Notes under the pieces: model-generated
Told to the model about the DNA's origin: nothing
The model's database searches: none
Seen by the model: the letters and a program-made list of their open reading frames with translations, nothing else
Source of the DNA: Bedellia somnulentella
Lineage: Eukaryota; Arthropoda; Insecta; Lepidoptera; Bedelliidae
Assembly (NCBI GenBank): GCA_963576735.1
Contig: OY755177.1
Location: 9,796,001-9,860,000, forward strand
Length of the DNA: 64,000 nt
Direction: 5' to 3'
Made by a program: the position numbers and the translations under genes
Shown here: piece by piece, positions 1-11,497 of the stretch
Position numbering within the stretch: position 1 is the first letter of the stretch
Layout of the letters: every line of letters begins with the position of its first letter

Positions 1-605
1 TTTACATTTACTAATACTAAGTATTATGGATAAAGTATAAAGTAATGATAGTAGTAGATAAATATTGGATAAAGTCTTTTTCCATTAAATTTTTTCATTT
101 GGATAAACGGCGTGAGTATGAGTAAAAAATAGTCTTCCACAATCACTTCTCAGGTTTTTCGGGCTATCTCAGGTCACTGAGCCTATAAACTAAAATGTGC
201 AACAGCCTTTTATCTACAACCTATTCTCAAGTGTCAAGGAAAATAATAAGATGTTGCTTGAATATAGTCATGATAAAATAACAAAAATAACTGATACCGT
301 TGAAGAGTGACTTGTCAAAGTTAATAGCAATCAAACACAGCGTTTAGATATGTTTGTTTTGGATTTACTTTACATTTTTATAATATTAATGTTTGCTTTA
401 TCGTTCAAATGTTGCATCACTATTAATACGTTATGCTTAAAAATAGATTGTTTAAAATTAAATGTTTAAAAAAATATAATAGTGTTTTAAGAAGAACCGT
501 TCATCGTCAACCATGTTAAACTATTTCAACAAACTTTAAGAACTTAAAATAATTAGAATAACTTAGGGATTCAGCTATTTAGTACCTGAAAATGGTGTAC
601 GGTAA
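1..605. other. AT-rich intergenic DNA, nothing recognised
   Basis: No credible coding exon, RNA gene or clear repeat end was seen in this stretch. Confidence 0.5.
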
Positions 606-607
606 AA

Positions 608-760
608 ATACATACATTTACTCACGGCTATAAATCCCAAGAAAGGGGTAGCCAGAGCTAAGGAATTAGAAATTCCTCAGCCACTTTGGGAAGGTGCGTG
701 GGGAATAGATGGTGAAATAAAGGTTCTTGGTGATGGGTTTCTTAAAAATACCTTTAATAT
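608..760 (-). mobile_element. Family A SINE, truncated
   Basis: The CATACATTTACTCACGGCT tail end is followed by the GGGGTAGCC and CCACTTTGGGAAGG blocks of family A. The copy breaks off after the GATGGG block, so the head half is missing. Confidence 0.7.
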
Positions 761-782
761 TTAAAATACCTTTATTATACCT

Positions 783-1067
783 CAACTCAAACTCAAACGT
801 TCATGCCGAATATCCCCAAAGGCGTTGGTAGAGTGGTTGCTCGGACAGTGTACTCACGTGATAGGGGTAGGCCTATCGCCGTTTTGTACGAATACAATTT
901 TCACATGACTTAGTACAACTTAGCCATGTGTGTTTCCTCACGATGTTTTATTTCACCGTTAGCAACCATGATAAATTTACCACACGTATGTGTTTAAAAA
1001 ACACAAATTGGTGTAGGCCCGACCCGGGATTAGAACACTAGTCGTCTGCACGATAAGCGGTTTTCTA
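783..1067 (-). mobile_element. Family B tRNA-headed SINE
   Basis: The order of blocks matches the fullest copy at 30525-30872: the GTTCATGCCGAATATCCCC end, the ACTCACGTGATAGGGG block, the ACAAATTGGTGTAGGCCCGA block, and a degenerate tRNA-like head. The head lies at the high-coordinate end, so the element runs on the minus strand. Confidence 0.7.
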
Positions 1068-1206
1068 TTTCTGATACAATAATTTGCAGAGCGCAAATTG
1101 TTGTTTGTATAAAAAACCATATAGTGTCAGTAAAACTAACTATTTTCTTTCCATGGGTATCATCATACAATGTGACTAAGAGTTTTAGAAGTAATAAGTC
1201 TAAGTA

Positions 1207-1463
1207 TACATACATACATACATACATATACTCAGGGCTATAAATCCCTAAAAGGGGTAGCCAGAGCTAAGGAATCAGAAATTTCTCAGCCACTTTTGGA
1301 AGTTGCGTGGGGAAAAGATGGTAAAATAAAGGCTATTGGTGATGGGTCTCCAACCTCATCGCCCAAAATCCTTATAGCCCCAATACCGTTAGTCGCCTCT
1401 TACGTACACCCACCGGAAGAAATGGGGTAGTGCTATTCTAAGCCGACACTACACAGCAGATAT
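1207..1463 (-). mobile_element. Family A SINE, full length
   Basis: This full copy runs from a CATA microsatellite tail to the CGACACTACACAGC head. The small ORFs within it are incidental. Confidence 0.85.
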
Positions 1464-2055
1464 CTAAGTATACGTTTTTAGATAGGTATATATATTTTTT
1501 AATTTTTGTAAGTTTAGTAGGAAAAAGATGATAAAATTGAGGTTGGTGGTTGTACTCCAGCCACATCGCCCAAACACCTCTTCACCTCTTATGAAACCTG
1601 TGGTAAGAAATGGGTTATATGGGCGGTTCCAAGCCGATACTTCACCACTTAATTTCAATCAAACTACTGCAACTAACGGTTTTTTGAAAGAATTTATTTC
1701 CACGGTATAATATTTACATATTTCCTTATATGTGTCTCAGTTTTATAGTGAGTCTAGATGTAAGGTTAAGTATCGACTTATGACGTCACTCTAGCTTAGC
1801 GTTGTGTGATGAAGCCCTGCAGATGTATCAATCCTATTATCGAATACCCCATCAGCGCGACTCATATGTCCCAATACATATTGTTAGGTAAATACATTAG
1901 GTAAGTATTGAATTAGTAAAATCAGCAGTTGGTTTTAGTTTACTGAACTGTTTCTGACGTTATTATTCAATATGTATGGGCGTCTAAGAGAAAACTGAAA
2001 ACACTGCCCCAGGCATGGTAAAAATATAAGGGACAAACAAAACGATGAAATTAGA

Positions 2056-2302
2056 CATACATACATATATACTCACGGCTATAAATTCCTAGAAGGTGTA
2101 GCCAGAGCTAAGGAATTAGAAATTCCTCAACCACTTTCGGAAAGTTGAGTGGGGAAAAGACGGTAAAATAAAGTTTGTTGGTGATGGGTCTCCAACCGCA
2201 TCGCCCAAAAATCCCTTAAAAAGCCCCGATACCGTTAGTCGCCTTTTACGTTCACCCACCGGAAGAAAAGGGGTAGTGCTATTCTAAGCCGACACTACAC
2301 AA
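2056..2302 (-). mobile_element. Family A SINE, full length
   Basis: All family A blocks are present in order, from the CATACATACATATATACTC tail to the GCCGACACTACACA head. Confidence 0.85.
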
Positions 2303-2807
2303 TGAAATTAAACTTACAAATTAACTTATTGCTTTAATACAATTTTTAACTATCCGGTTTTCTATAACCTGAATGAATTAACTCTCATCTGTCTCTCATT
2401 TATATCGAAAGTAAGTATTGTTTCAACATGCACAAAAAACTACAACTATTGTACAGTTAAATATTCGAATAAATAGTATAAACCTGTGTAAATTCTATTC
2501 GACACCCTCGATTCAATACATACATCCCACATATCTTTTATTTTTTCTACACGACATCTTACCCTTTTCGTACACTCTCCGTTTTATCTAAATAGTTAGT
2601 TCTTTTACCAAATTCACTATCTTCAATAGGTATATATAACTTTGTGAGTCCTAAAAATTGGTGTATCTTTGAGTTGTGAATTCTTCACATTGGTAACATA
2701 CATTTAGGTAGTGAAGACATTAGTTCCTATATAGGTAGGTTATGACTGCATTTTTTACTTATATCTGTATAAAAAGTGATAGTGTTTGTCTCTATAAAAA
2801 TATTTCT

Positions 2808-3325
2808 TAACAAAAAGAAAACCGACTTTAAAGTTAAAAAATTACAGAAAATAAACAATGAAGTAATAAAAAATAAGAAATAAGTTTTTAAATTAAATAT
2901 GAGTACTGCGATTAACACCTTAGGAATTTCTTAATTCCACACGCGTCAGTTCAACCTACCTAGATCTTAAAACTCTCTTATATTAATTTGTGAGTCGGTG
3001 TCAGCCTGCGTGATAGTTGATAATAGGTGTGTATTTCGCACTAAATGTACATGTACAATGTAGGGTAAATTGATTTTTATATGTATTACCATTTAAAACG
3101 TTAGGCGCTAGATATAGATAGCAGGGTGAATTTAATTTTGTTTGACTGGCACCGACTCAAAAATTAATTTTAGAGAATTTTAAGATTTAGGTAGGTTGAA
3201 ATGATGTGTGTGGAATAAAAAAATTCCTAAGGTGTTCACAGTACAAACTTATTTCTTACTTTTTATTACTTGATTGTTTATTTTCGGTAGTTTTTTCAAC
3301 TTTAAAGTCGATTTTCTTTTTGTTA
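2808..3325. repeat. About 520 bp inverted repeat, MITE-like
   Basis: The left arm (about 2808-3003) opens with AACAAAAAGAAAACCGACTT. The right arm (about 3148-3325) closes with its near complement AAGTCGATTTTCTTTTTGTT. Inner blocks such as CTAGGTAGGTTGAA and GGAATTCCTAAGGTGTT type strings also pair, with about 140 bp between arms. This layout suits a non-autonomous DNA element or a fold-back repeat. No coding sequence was seen. Confidence 0.6.
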
Positions 3326-3494
3326 ATAATTATTTAATTTTACGAGTTTTAGAGATGTCTTTCGGTTGAGGAATCGACGGTTACTGTATAATTCTTCGTG
3401 TGTCCGGTATTTCTGTTATTGTAAGAATAGAAGAATTTGGCATATTGCACAGTATTAAATAGAACCATATGTTACTGTTCATTGTTCTTGAAAT

Positions 3495-3683
3495 CCCTCG
3501 AAAAAAGACTCAAACGTTCACGCCGAATAGCCCCGAAGGGGTCAGCAGAGGTACTAATACTTCTGAACATCACGTGACATTGACACCTGTTGTTCAAAGT
3601 ACCCACGATTTACTTGGACTGTGTACTCACGTGATACAGGGCAGGCCTATCGGCGTTTTGAACAAATACGCTGTCACATGATT
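3495..3683 (-). mobile_element. Family B SINE, head-truncated
   Basis: It matches family B from GTTCACGCCGAATAGCCCC to the block ending CACATGATTG. The tRNA-like head is missing because other repeat DNA replaces it. Confidence 0.7.
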
Positions 3684-4548
3684 GTGAGTTTCAACAGTCC
3701 TCTCGATTTCCTGGGATGCCATCATCAGATCTTGGTCTCATGGTACTTTCTCGGTAACAGTAACATAACAAAAGAAATGTGTAATGAACCTATTCTTCTC
3801 TTCATAAAAGCCACGAAGAGGAGCATAAATCTATAGATTAATATTGAAAGAACTATTTCCTTACTCCTAGTGATTGAGGACCTACACCTTCCATCATCAG
3901 CTCAGCAGCATGACAATATGATTTCCAGAAGCAAATGCCAATATAACTTCAGATAATATGTAAATCGCGGTACATGTCCCTATAAAATTGAAGGGTTCCC
4001 CTCGATTTCTCCAGGATCCCATTATCTGACCCTGATATCCTCATCATGGTGCCAATCCGGGAGTATCTTCTTTCTAATAAAAAAATAATAATCAAAATCG
4101 GTTTATAAATGGCAAAGTAATCGGCGAACAAACATAAAAAAAACAAAATACGGTCGAATTGAGAACACTTCTTTTTTTGAAGTCGGTTAAAAAGGCTCCA
4201 TAACCGATCAACTGATTTTAAATATTATTTTGTCAATAGATTATACAACTTTTAGAAGAAACATAGGCTATATAGAAGTTATATACGCCAAAGAAAATCA
4301 ATGATAGGTAAACCCGCTTTGAAAATCGTATTGAAGGAGATTTTTTGCTATACTGCTTAAAAGGCCTTAATAATTAGCATTTGAACAGTGTTTTTATATT
4401 TTAAACCATCTCATTTAATAATACCCTTTAGCTTTATGAAGGTTATCCTTCCTCTCCTCGGTTTATATTATACAAAGAATGCCAGCTAAGAGGGATACCC
4501 ATTTCAATAGGTTTTATGTTCTAAATTTCTTCCCTGAAGGGCAAGCAT

Positions 4549-4674
4549 GAGCCGTGTTTAAACTAGTTATCGCGTGGGATAAAGCAGCCATCTCTTACGC
4601 ACTTACTTAGTATCGTATACTGCCATCTAATTCTAAACGTTATCGTGTCGATAAAATAGCGCTCGTGCTTCCTA
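4549..4674 (+). repeat. About 125 bp direct repeat, copy 1
   Basis: It starts GTGTTTAAACTAGTTATCGC and ends GCGCTCGTGCTT. Copy 2 lies at 5680-5805 in the same orientation and differs at only a few positions. No known family was recognised. Confidence 0.75.
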
Positions 4675-5679
4675 TACTGCAGGGCTATATTTTGTATAAT
4701 GTCTAGTATTGAACTGCAATTAAAAGTGTATATCAAAGCGGTTCATAAATATGTGTTGGAACACAACAATGATGTACAAGTGTAAACTATGTGTGTTTCT
4801 CCATAATTCTATAAAAGCCTCCTTCAAAAATTTAACGCATGATATCTGCGCTTAAATTTTAGTGTTTATTTAATATGAACTTATCGGCTACTTCGATTAA
4901 TAGATAGACCAAACCAAAAAACATGGTAGAGACGCGTGAATTTTTGCCCCATTTAATGATGACTAAGTAAGTTTAGTCCATGTCCATACGGATGAGTAAT
5001 TTTTTTAACATCTTCTTCTTTACCGTTTCTAGACCTAACCAATTTCTGAAATCTTTAGACATGTATGTACGACAATGTATTTTACCAACAAATAAATTAT
5101 GTCATTGGTAAACAAAAAAAACATTATACTTGGTTTTTTCCAAACATTTAAAAAATTTCAATGTTATCTTAGTTTTGACATATTTGTAGAATGGTACGTA
5201 AAAAGCGATGATGTATTGCGAGATAAAGTTGTTTCCTAGCAAAATTTTAGTACAGCTCTATTATATTTGGAAGGTTGGCAGAGTCATAGGAAGACTAAAT
5301 CGCAGTATGCATTATCTTAATGAGATATGTTTATGTAAATTTCAGATCAAAATCAGTTTGATAAAAAGTAAAACTAATGGGCTAAATAAGTAAGTAATAG
5401 TTGGCCATTCATATTAATACAAAGTCACTTTACTTTTATACTATCAAGATTGTATCACTGAGTTGCACTAGTTTCTGAAAGTTTGTGTTAGTTAATTTTT
5501 TTTGAGAGCTCTGTAAGAACTGAATAAGTTCGACAAAATATATTGCGGTAGGTAGTATTTAATAATATAGTCATAGCTCAACCATGATAGCTCGATAGCG
5601 ATAGCGGTTCGAACCCCGAGTCATTTAAGAACACTGTACAATCAAAACGTGCGTACTCCTAAGACCAGCCCGGCTAGTA

Positions 5680-5805
5680 CGAGCGGTGTTTAAACTAGTT
5701 ATCGCGTGGGATAAAGCAGCCATCTCTTACGAACTTACTTAGTATCGTATACTGCCATCTCATTCTAACCGTTATCGTGTCGATATAAGAGCGCTCGTGC
5801 TTGCC
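5680..5805 (+). repeat. About 125 bp direct repeat, copy 2
   Basis: Second copy of the repeat at 4549-4674, about 1.13 kb away in the same orientation. The DNA between the copies has no coding signal. A remnant of family B follows directly at about 5812-5884. Confidence 0.75.
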
Positions 5806-5889
5806 TTTCAGGTGACAATGTCACGGGATGTTCAAAAGTATTAGTACCTCAGACTTTCGTGGATATAGGGCGTGAACGTTAAAGTTATG

Positions 5890-7680
5890 TCATGAAAAAT
5901 GGTTTTACTTATGAATTTTAGCAACGTTCCTGTTCTAATGCATTTTGGGAGTTAACTAATCTTTAAAAATTATTCAGAACGAGGAAGGTGGTAAAGTTCA
6001 AATTTAAATGTAATTTATTTTCGTAGTGCATAACGACTTATTTTTACGGAAAACTTCCCTGGCGAGCAGTTTAGGATTGTTATTTAGTTTTCAGCTTCTG
6101 ACTGACACCCGTGTTATTGTCACTATCTTATGGAAATTTTAACTGCAAGTGTTTTTTGTCTCAGACGGTTTATTATAGTGACTAATACAAAAATTGCTCA
6201 ATATTTTCTGATAAACCAACTACGGAGGTTTTTTACTCTATTATCATGGATGCTTTATCAATATCTTGTGTTTTGACATTTATAAGGTAACAATAGATTG
6301 CATATTGTCAAATGGGAATTCCTGCTACTTTTCTTATGTTGTAAATTTGAATTTAAATAGCAAAGCCATAATCCCAAATAACGTAGCCACAACTTGAGGT
6401 TTTTCGGAAAAGATCTTTAGTTAGGAGAAGATTGTACAATGAAGGACCGTCGGTTTTGACTCTCTAGCCAACTCGTAACTCGTTCAACAATGACTTAAAA
6501 AGCTCCAAAACACTAAATCGCTTCTTACTACACTCGCAGGAAGAAATAGCCAAAACAAAACAACGATTCTTGTTTTACGACCAAATAAAATGAAACCAAA
6601 TGCAAAAATATCGTAAGTGGGTAAACCATTCGAGAAGATTATCACAGTTTATTTACTTAGGAAGCAATAGTAGCAACTATAGAGTAACACATCATAAATA
6701 TGGGCTTATATAAACACGATTTGAGCATTGTGCTATTGTACACACCAATATTCTTCAAGTATCAAAAATATTTGTTAACGGGATACCAGTTAAATCCTAT
6801 GAATTAACCATAAATACGATTATAAATAGTATTTGTTCTTGTTAGTGTATAAAATGATTACCTTTATAATTATTCAGACAAAATATATATTATGAAATAG
6901 TTATAGATATAAATTTAGACTTAAAGGTTTTCACACTCATGGGACCATTTGATATCAATATTTTTATGAAAAAAGTAGTATTTTAAACACTAATAACATT
7001 TTTTTAATGGAATCAATTGTCTAAATACCAACACGTCGACTATAGTTTCTGGGTGTTTTTGTCAGTCATATTTTATTTGTCCAAAAGTTTTTGAATATCT
7101 TTTTCCTAATATTAAATTTTAATTCACTCTACGTAAATCTCACTCAAACTATAGGGTGAATTGGTTTTTCTGACATTGAACACTTTATGTTGAACTCTTT
7201 TATCCTAAATGTTTAGTGATAAGATTAGCCTTAATTTATCAGGTTTTAACTTTTTTTTTCTTTACTTATATGGGTATATATTCGGTATGGTGCCATAGGG
7301 TAAGATCACATTACATACGCGCTATAAAGTAAGAGTCTGTCTAAAAAAATAAAAATGTATCCTTTATTTTGTATGCATAAAGGTAAAAAATATATTAACA
7401 AATGGAATGAATACTTGTAAATTTATAAAAGACAACTGTTATCTATATTTATTATTTATTTATATCTTTATACTAGCTGATCCGGTAACGCTATTTTGCC
7501 ATATTGATTATTTCTAGGGAATTTCTAGTTAAAAATAGGAGTTGGTAATACAAGGACAAAAATTTTGTGTTGCATATAACAATAAAACATAAATAATTAA
7601 AGGAAAGGCCCGAACAATAAAAAAATATTTAGGTGTGGAAAACCCGCCCTACATAGCGGTAAGAAAAATATAGGTAGTAG
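5890..7680. other. AT-rich intergenic DNA, nothing recognised
   Basis: Only short chance ORFs are present, with no splice-bounded exon, RNA gene or recognisable repeat. Confidence 0.5.
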
Positions 7681-7682
7681 CC

Positions 7683-7762
7683 TTTTATGATTTTTATATG
7701 TATATTCAGTAAGTCTGAGAATAGTCTCAGACTTACTGAATATACATATAAAAATCATAAAA
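7683..7762. repeat. Perfect 38 bp palindrome with 4-base loop
   Basis: Positions 7683-7720 are the exact reverse complement of 7725-7762, with ATAG between. The RNA would form an uninterrupted hairpin on either strand. Nothing around it suggests a gene. Confidence 0.9.
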
Positions 7763-8820
7763 AATAGCCATGCCGTTTTGGAGGAGTATTGTAACTAACA
7801 TTGTGACACGAGAATATTATATTATAGAAGATAGAAAAGTAAGAAGCGTTAATTAAATTACGCTATTTATAACTCTCGAACGGATGAAATGATTTGGCTG
7901 AAAATTGGTAAGGAAGTAGCTCAGAAACAGAATACAGAAAAAGGATAGGGATAAGGTAACATAGAAATAGACCTTCAAAAGAAATTGTGTATGTTTTGTA
8001 TCATCAGGCTTGTATTTAAAATTTAACACTATCCATGCGAACACAAGGCGTACTTATTGTTTTAAATATATAAAGAAAATAATGACATAACGAAACGCAT
8101 TACCCTTTATCTTTATTTCATTTTTCTTTTATATTGCCGAAATTTACACACAAACCATTATTTGTGAAGCAGTTAAACCCACTATATCTACCAATTTTTT
8201 GTTATATGTTTCCGTATAAAATAACAGTCCTGCTAGATACAAACATTTAATTTGATGTAATGATAAAAATTATACAGTAAGTATTCCATTTTAGAGTAGC
8301 CTGTCATATCGAAGTAAGAAATGTTATCATTTGTCTAAGAGGAGATAGGAGCTGTCACCGTCAGATTGATACTACGACGGTGTTGTCACGCGTTGGGAAA
8401 TAACTGAGATTATGATTTCAAGGTAACACCTTAACCTTCAATTTAGGTATTAAGATATACCACTAAAGTATAAAGAGGAGAGAGTTATCAGCATCAGTCA
8501 ATAGATGTTTAGTGCTTGGTATAGGCCATCCCTAAAGATCTCCGCAACGACCGGTCTGGTGTTACCTTCATCCATTGGCTTCCCGTGACCTTGACAAAGT
8601 CCTTGGTCTACCTCGTGGGAGGCCTACCTAGACGAGTATGTGTCTTATCAATAAGGTCACCGTGTTCAGCAATGCTCCGGGAGCTGGATAAAATATCCAT
8701 CATAGTCCATTTATGCCTCTCCTAGGGGCTCGAGACTGCCCTGCATAGTGATAAGGTTGAATATTCCGGCCTGGTGATGTTGAGCGAACCAATGACTTCT
8801 ATTTTGAAAGTAGTTACGAA
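7763..8820. other. Intergenic DNA, no gene recognised
   Basis: No coding exon is visible. Part of 8500-8800 has a less AT-rich, repeat-like composition that may be an old retroelement, but no protein motif could be read from it. Confidence 0.4.
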
Positions 8821-8942
8821 TAATATGCTCACGGCTGTAATTCCCAAGAAACCGTAGCTGAGGCTTTAGAATTCGAAATTCCTCAGTTACATTTGGAAGG
8901 TTAGCTCGGAAATATTATACACTAAAGGAAGATTGGTGATGA

Positions 8943-9200
8943 GCCTCCAGTCACATACATACATATACCCACGGCTATAAATCCCTTAACGGGGTAGCCA
9001 GAGCTTTGGAATGAGGAATTCCTCAGCCACTTTTGGAAGTTGATTGGGGGAAAGATGGTAATAATAAATGTTTTTGGTGACGGGTCTCCAACCACATCGC
9101 CCAAAAATCACTTAAAAAGCCTCTATACCCTTAGTCGCCTCTTACGATCACCCACGGGTAGACATGGGGTAGTGTTATTCTAAGCCGACACTACACGGCA
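8943..9200 (-). mobile_element. Family A SINE, full length
   Basis: All blocks are present, from ACATACATATACCCACGGCT to the GCCGACACTACACGGC head. A much more diverged piece of the same family lies just upstream, about 8826-8940. Confidence 0.85.
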
Positions 9201-9630
9201 CGGCTTATTAGTTATCTACTACTTTATACTAATCTCTCCGCCTGCGAAAACCAATATGGAGGCGATGACCATATGTCCACAGTGTTTCAACTTCTCAACT
9301 TCATTTGCTCAATCAGTAAGGAAAACGCAAAAAATATTTATTGTTTAAGTAACAAAATAATTGATTAGTATATTTAATGCAATTTTTTTAACACGTACCA
9401 TATTATAGGTACTTAATAATAAATTCGATATTTTTTTTGTAATATGTTTTTTTCATTTTGTATGTGTTATGCTATAATTTTTAATAAGTTTATTATATTA
9501 TAAGCATTGTAGTTAAATACAATTCCTAAATATACTGAGATGTAGGACACATTATTTCAAGTAATTGAAAGTCACTTTTGGAAGTTCAGGGGGAATGATA
9601 GTGAAAAGCTTAAAAACTCCCAAAACCCTA

Positions 9631-9883
9631 ATTCACATACATACATACATACATATACTCACGGCTATAAATCCCTAGAAGGGTTAGACAGAGCTAAGGA
9701 ATCAGAAATTCTTCAGCCACTTTTGGAAATGTGAGTGGGGAAAAGATGATAGAGTAAAGGTGATGGGTCTCCAACCGCATCGCCCAAAAATCCCTTAAAA
9801 GCTCCAATACCGTTAGTCGCCTCTTACGTACACCCATCGGAAGAAATGGGGTAGTGCTATTCTAAGCCGACACTACACAGCAA
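9631..9883 (-). mobile_element. Family A SINE, full length
   Basis: Full copy with a CATACATACATACATA tail and the CGACACTACACAGC head. Confidence 0.85.
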
Positions 9884-10900
9884 TTAATTCACCTCACTCA
9901 CTAATACTACTCTAAGCGTTAAAATACAAATGACAACAAAATAAACGCATATTAAATTCAATATCAAGGCAGTGTTTTTGTGATACAGGCTTGTTTGCTA
10001 TCAACAAGTAACACTAGAAATAGTCGTGTTTCATGGATTTAGTGTAAAGATCTGGTTCAATGTTTTGCTACATGTCACAGTAGGTGTATTGATAACAGCA
10101 TAATAATCAACCTCGTATGTTATCATGACAGAATACATTAAATACCTTTGGATTTCTTGTATATTTGATGAGCATTGTTAGACAATGTACGACTCCCTTT
10201 CTTGTTTGCTGTATCGTGACGATCATGACATATTCTTTGATTTATTCTTGTTTGCAAAATATTATTAACTTGTAGGTAAATGTGTATTGTTTTGTTTTAA
10301 GATGTAAGCCACCTGACTTAATGTAATGTTTTTAATCACGCGATAGTTAATTTAACTGTTACATCTGACATTTATATTTTATTTTATCGAGGTCAGTATA
10401 AAAATTCAAACGAAAACCTTTTTGTGGCCTTTTGACATTATATTTGTTGCATGTCTCTTAGAAAGGATTCAAATATAGCACATTATAATTCATTTAATTG
10501 GTAAATTATATTATCATGCACAAAAAACGTTTTCTTAAAGGAGAACCTAATATGCAATACCATCATAGGTGGATAAGATAATCCTAAATGCTGAAATGTA
10601 TTTTTTTATGGAATTGCATTCAATCTGTTTTTTAAATTTATTCAATGTGATACTTATATTTGTATGTATATAAGGAAAATATGTAAATAAGTACCAAAAA
10701 AAATTTAACCTCAGAACACAAGTTCCCATAGTAACAATATAAGACAAATCTTGTTGTCCGATAAATCGATCTCAGCTACATATATCTGATAAGTAAATCT
10801 CTTGCCGCTATTTTCAATCCAATATGTTGTGCAAACAGCAAATTGACGATAAAGTGACAATGAAATCGTTCTAAAAGCAATAAGAGTAACAGAGTCGAGC
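9884..10900. other. AT-rich DNA upstream of the SLC45 gene
   Basis: No exon or clear repeat was seen. The distal promoter of the transporter gene could lie here, but no recognisable element was found. Confidence 0.4.
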
Positions 10901-10927
10901 TGTTTGAACAGAGTGTATGGGGAACAA

Positions 10928-11035
10928 TCAGTCAGCGGGGCTCTGGGACGTAATAAGTGTAATCCTAGCGAGGCGGGCGGGCGGCGAGTCCGCTAGGGCG
11001 GGCGGCCGCGCGCGCGCTACATTCCTCTACCGCCC
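10928..11035 (+). promoter_or_regulatory. GC/CpG-rich presumed promoter or 5' UTR of SLC45 gene
   Basis: A TCAGT initiator-like string at 10928-10932 is followed at about 10966-11020 by a run of GGGCGG and CGCGCG motifs. That run is a sharp island of G+C in AT-rich DNA, about 260 bp before the start codon. A start site with a GC-rich 5' leader is an inference from position and composition. A chance ORF over the island shows no protein family features. Confidence 0.35.
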
Positions 11036-11291
11036 CCGACCGATCTTGCTTCATTTACTGACCAACATTTCACTCCAATTTCTTAACAAGTGTACTATAT
11101 AGATCGCATTTAAATTTGGATTTCAAATATTTTGAAATTTTATATTTGAGTTGTTACAGTGCTTGTTCGTATTAATTGAATTAACATAATCGAATTATGT
11201 AACAAGGATGTGAATTTATTTCATTGAACTACTGTTTTAACTAACTTTATCTAGTGTCACCTAATAGTTCTAACTAGTAAGTGATAAAAAA

Positions 11292-11497
11292 ATGACTGAA
11301 AAACTCCACGAATATCAAGGAGTAGGTGGCCGGTGGCACTCAGCTCGTGACAGATACCGCGAGCGCTGGTCGAGGTGGAAGGAGGAGCACCCGCGAGGTC
11401 TGCGGGACATGGTGAAGGAGACGTTCTTCGGGGTACCGGGGTCCGACCTGCCGCCAGAGCCCGTGTGGCAGGATAGCGAGTATAGTGATATTTTCAG
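11292..11497 (+). CDS. SLC45 exon 1 (start codon, N-terminal tail)
   Basis: It encodes 68 residues plus two bases of an Arg codon (phase 2), mostly charged and hydrophilic, and so cytosolic. The donor is CAG|GTTGGT. A MITE lies 104 bp downstream. Confidence 0.85.

Noticed and set aside
10917..11102. 61-codon ORF over the CpG-rich region as a coding first exon
   Set aside because: Codons are low-complexity Arg/Ala/Gly from the GC run. The in-frame stop before 11292 shows it cannot continue into the transporter frame directly.
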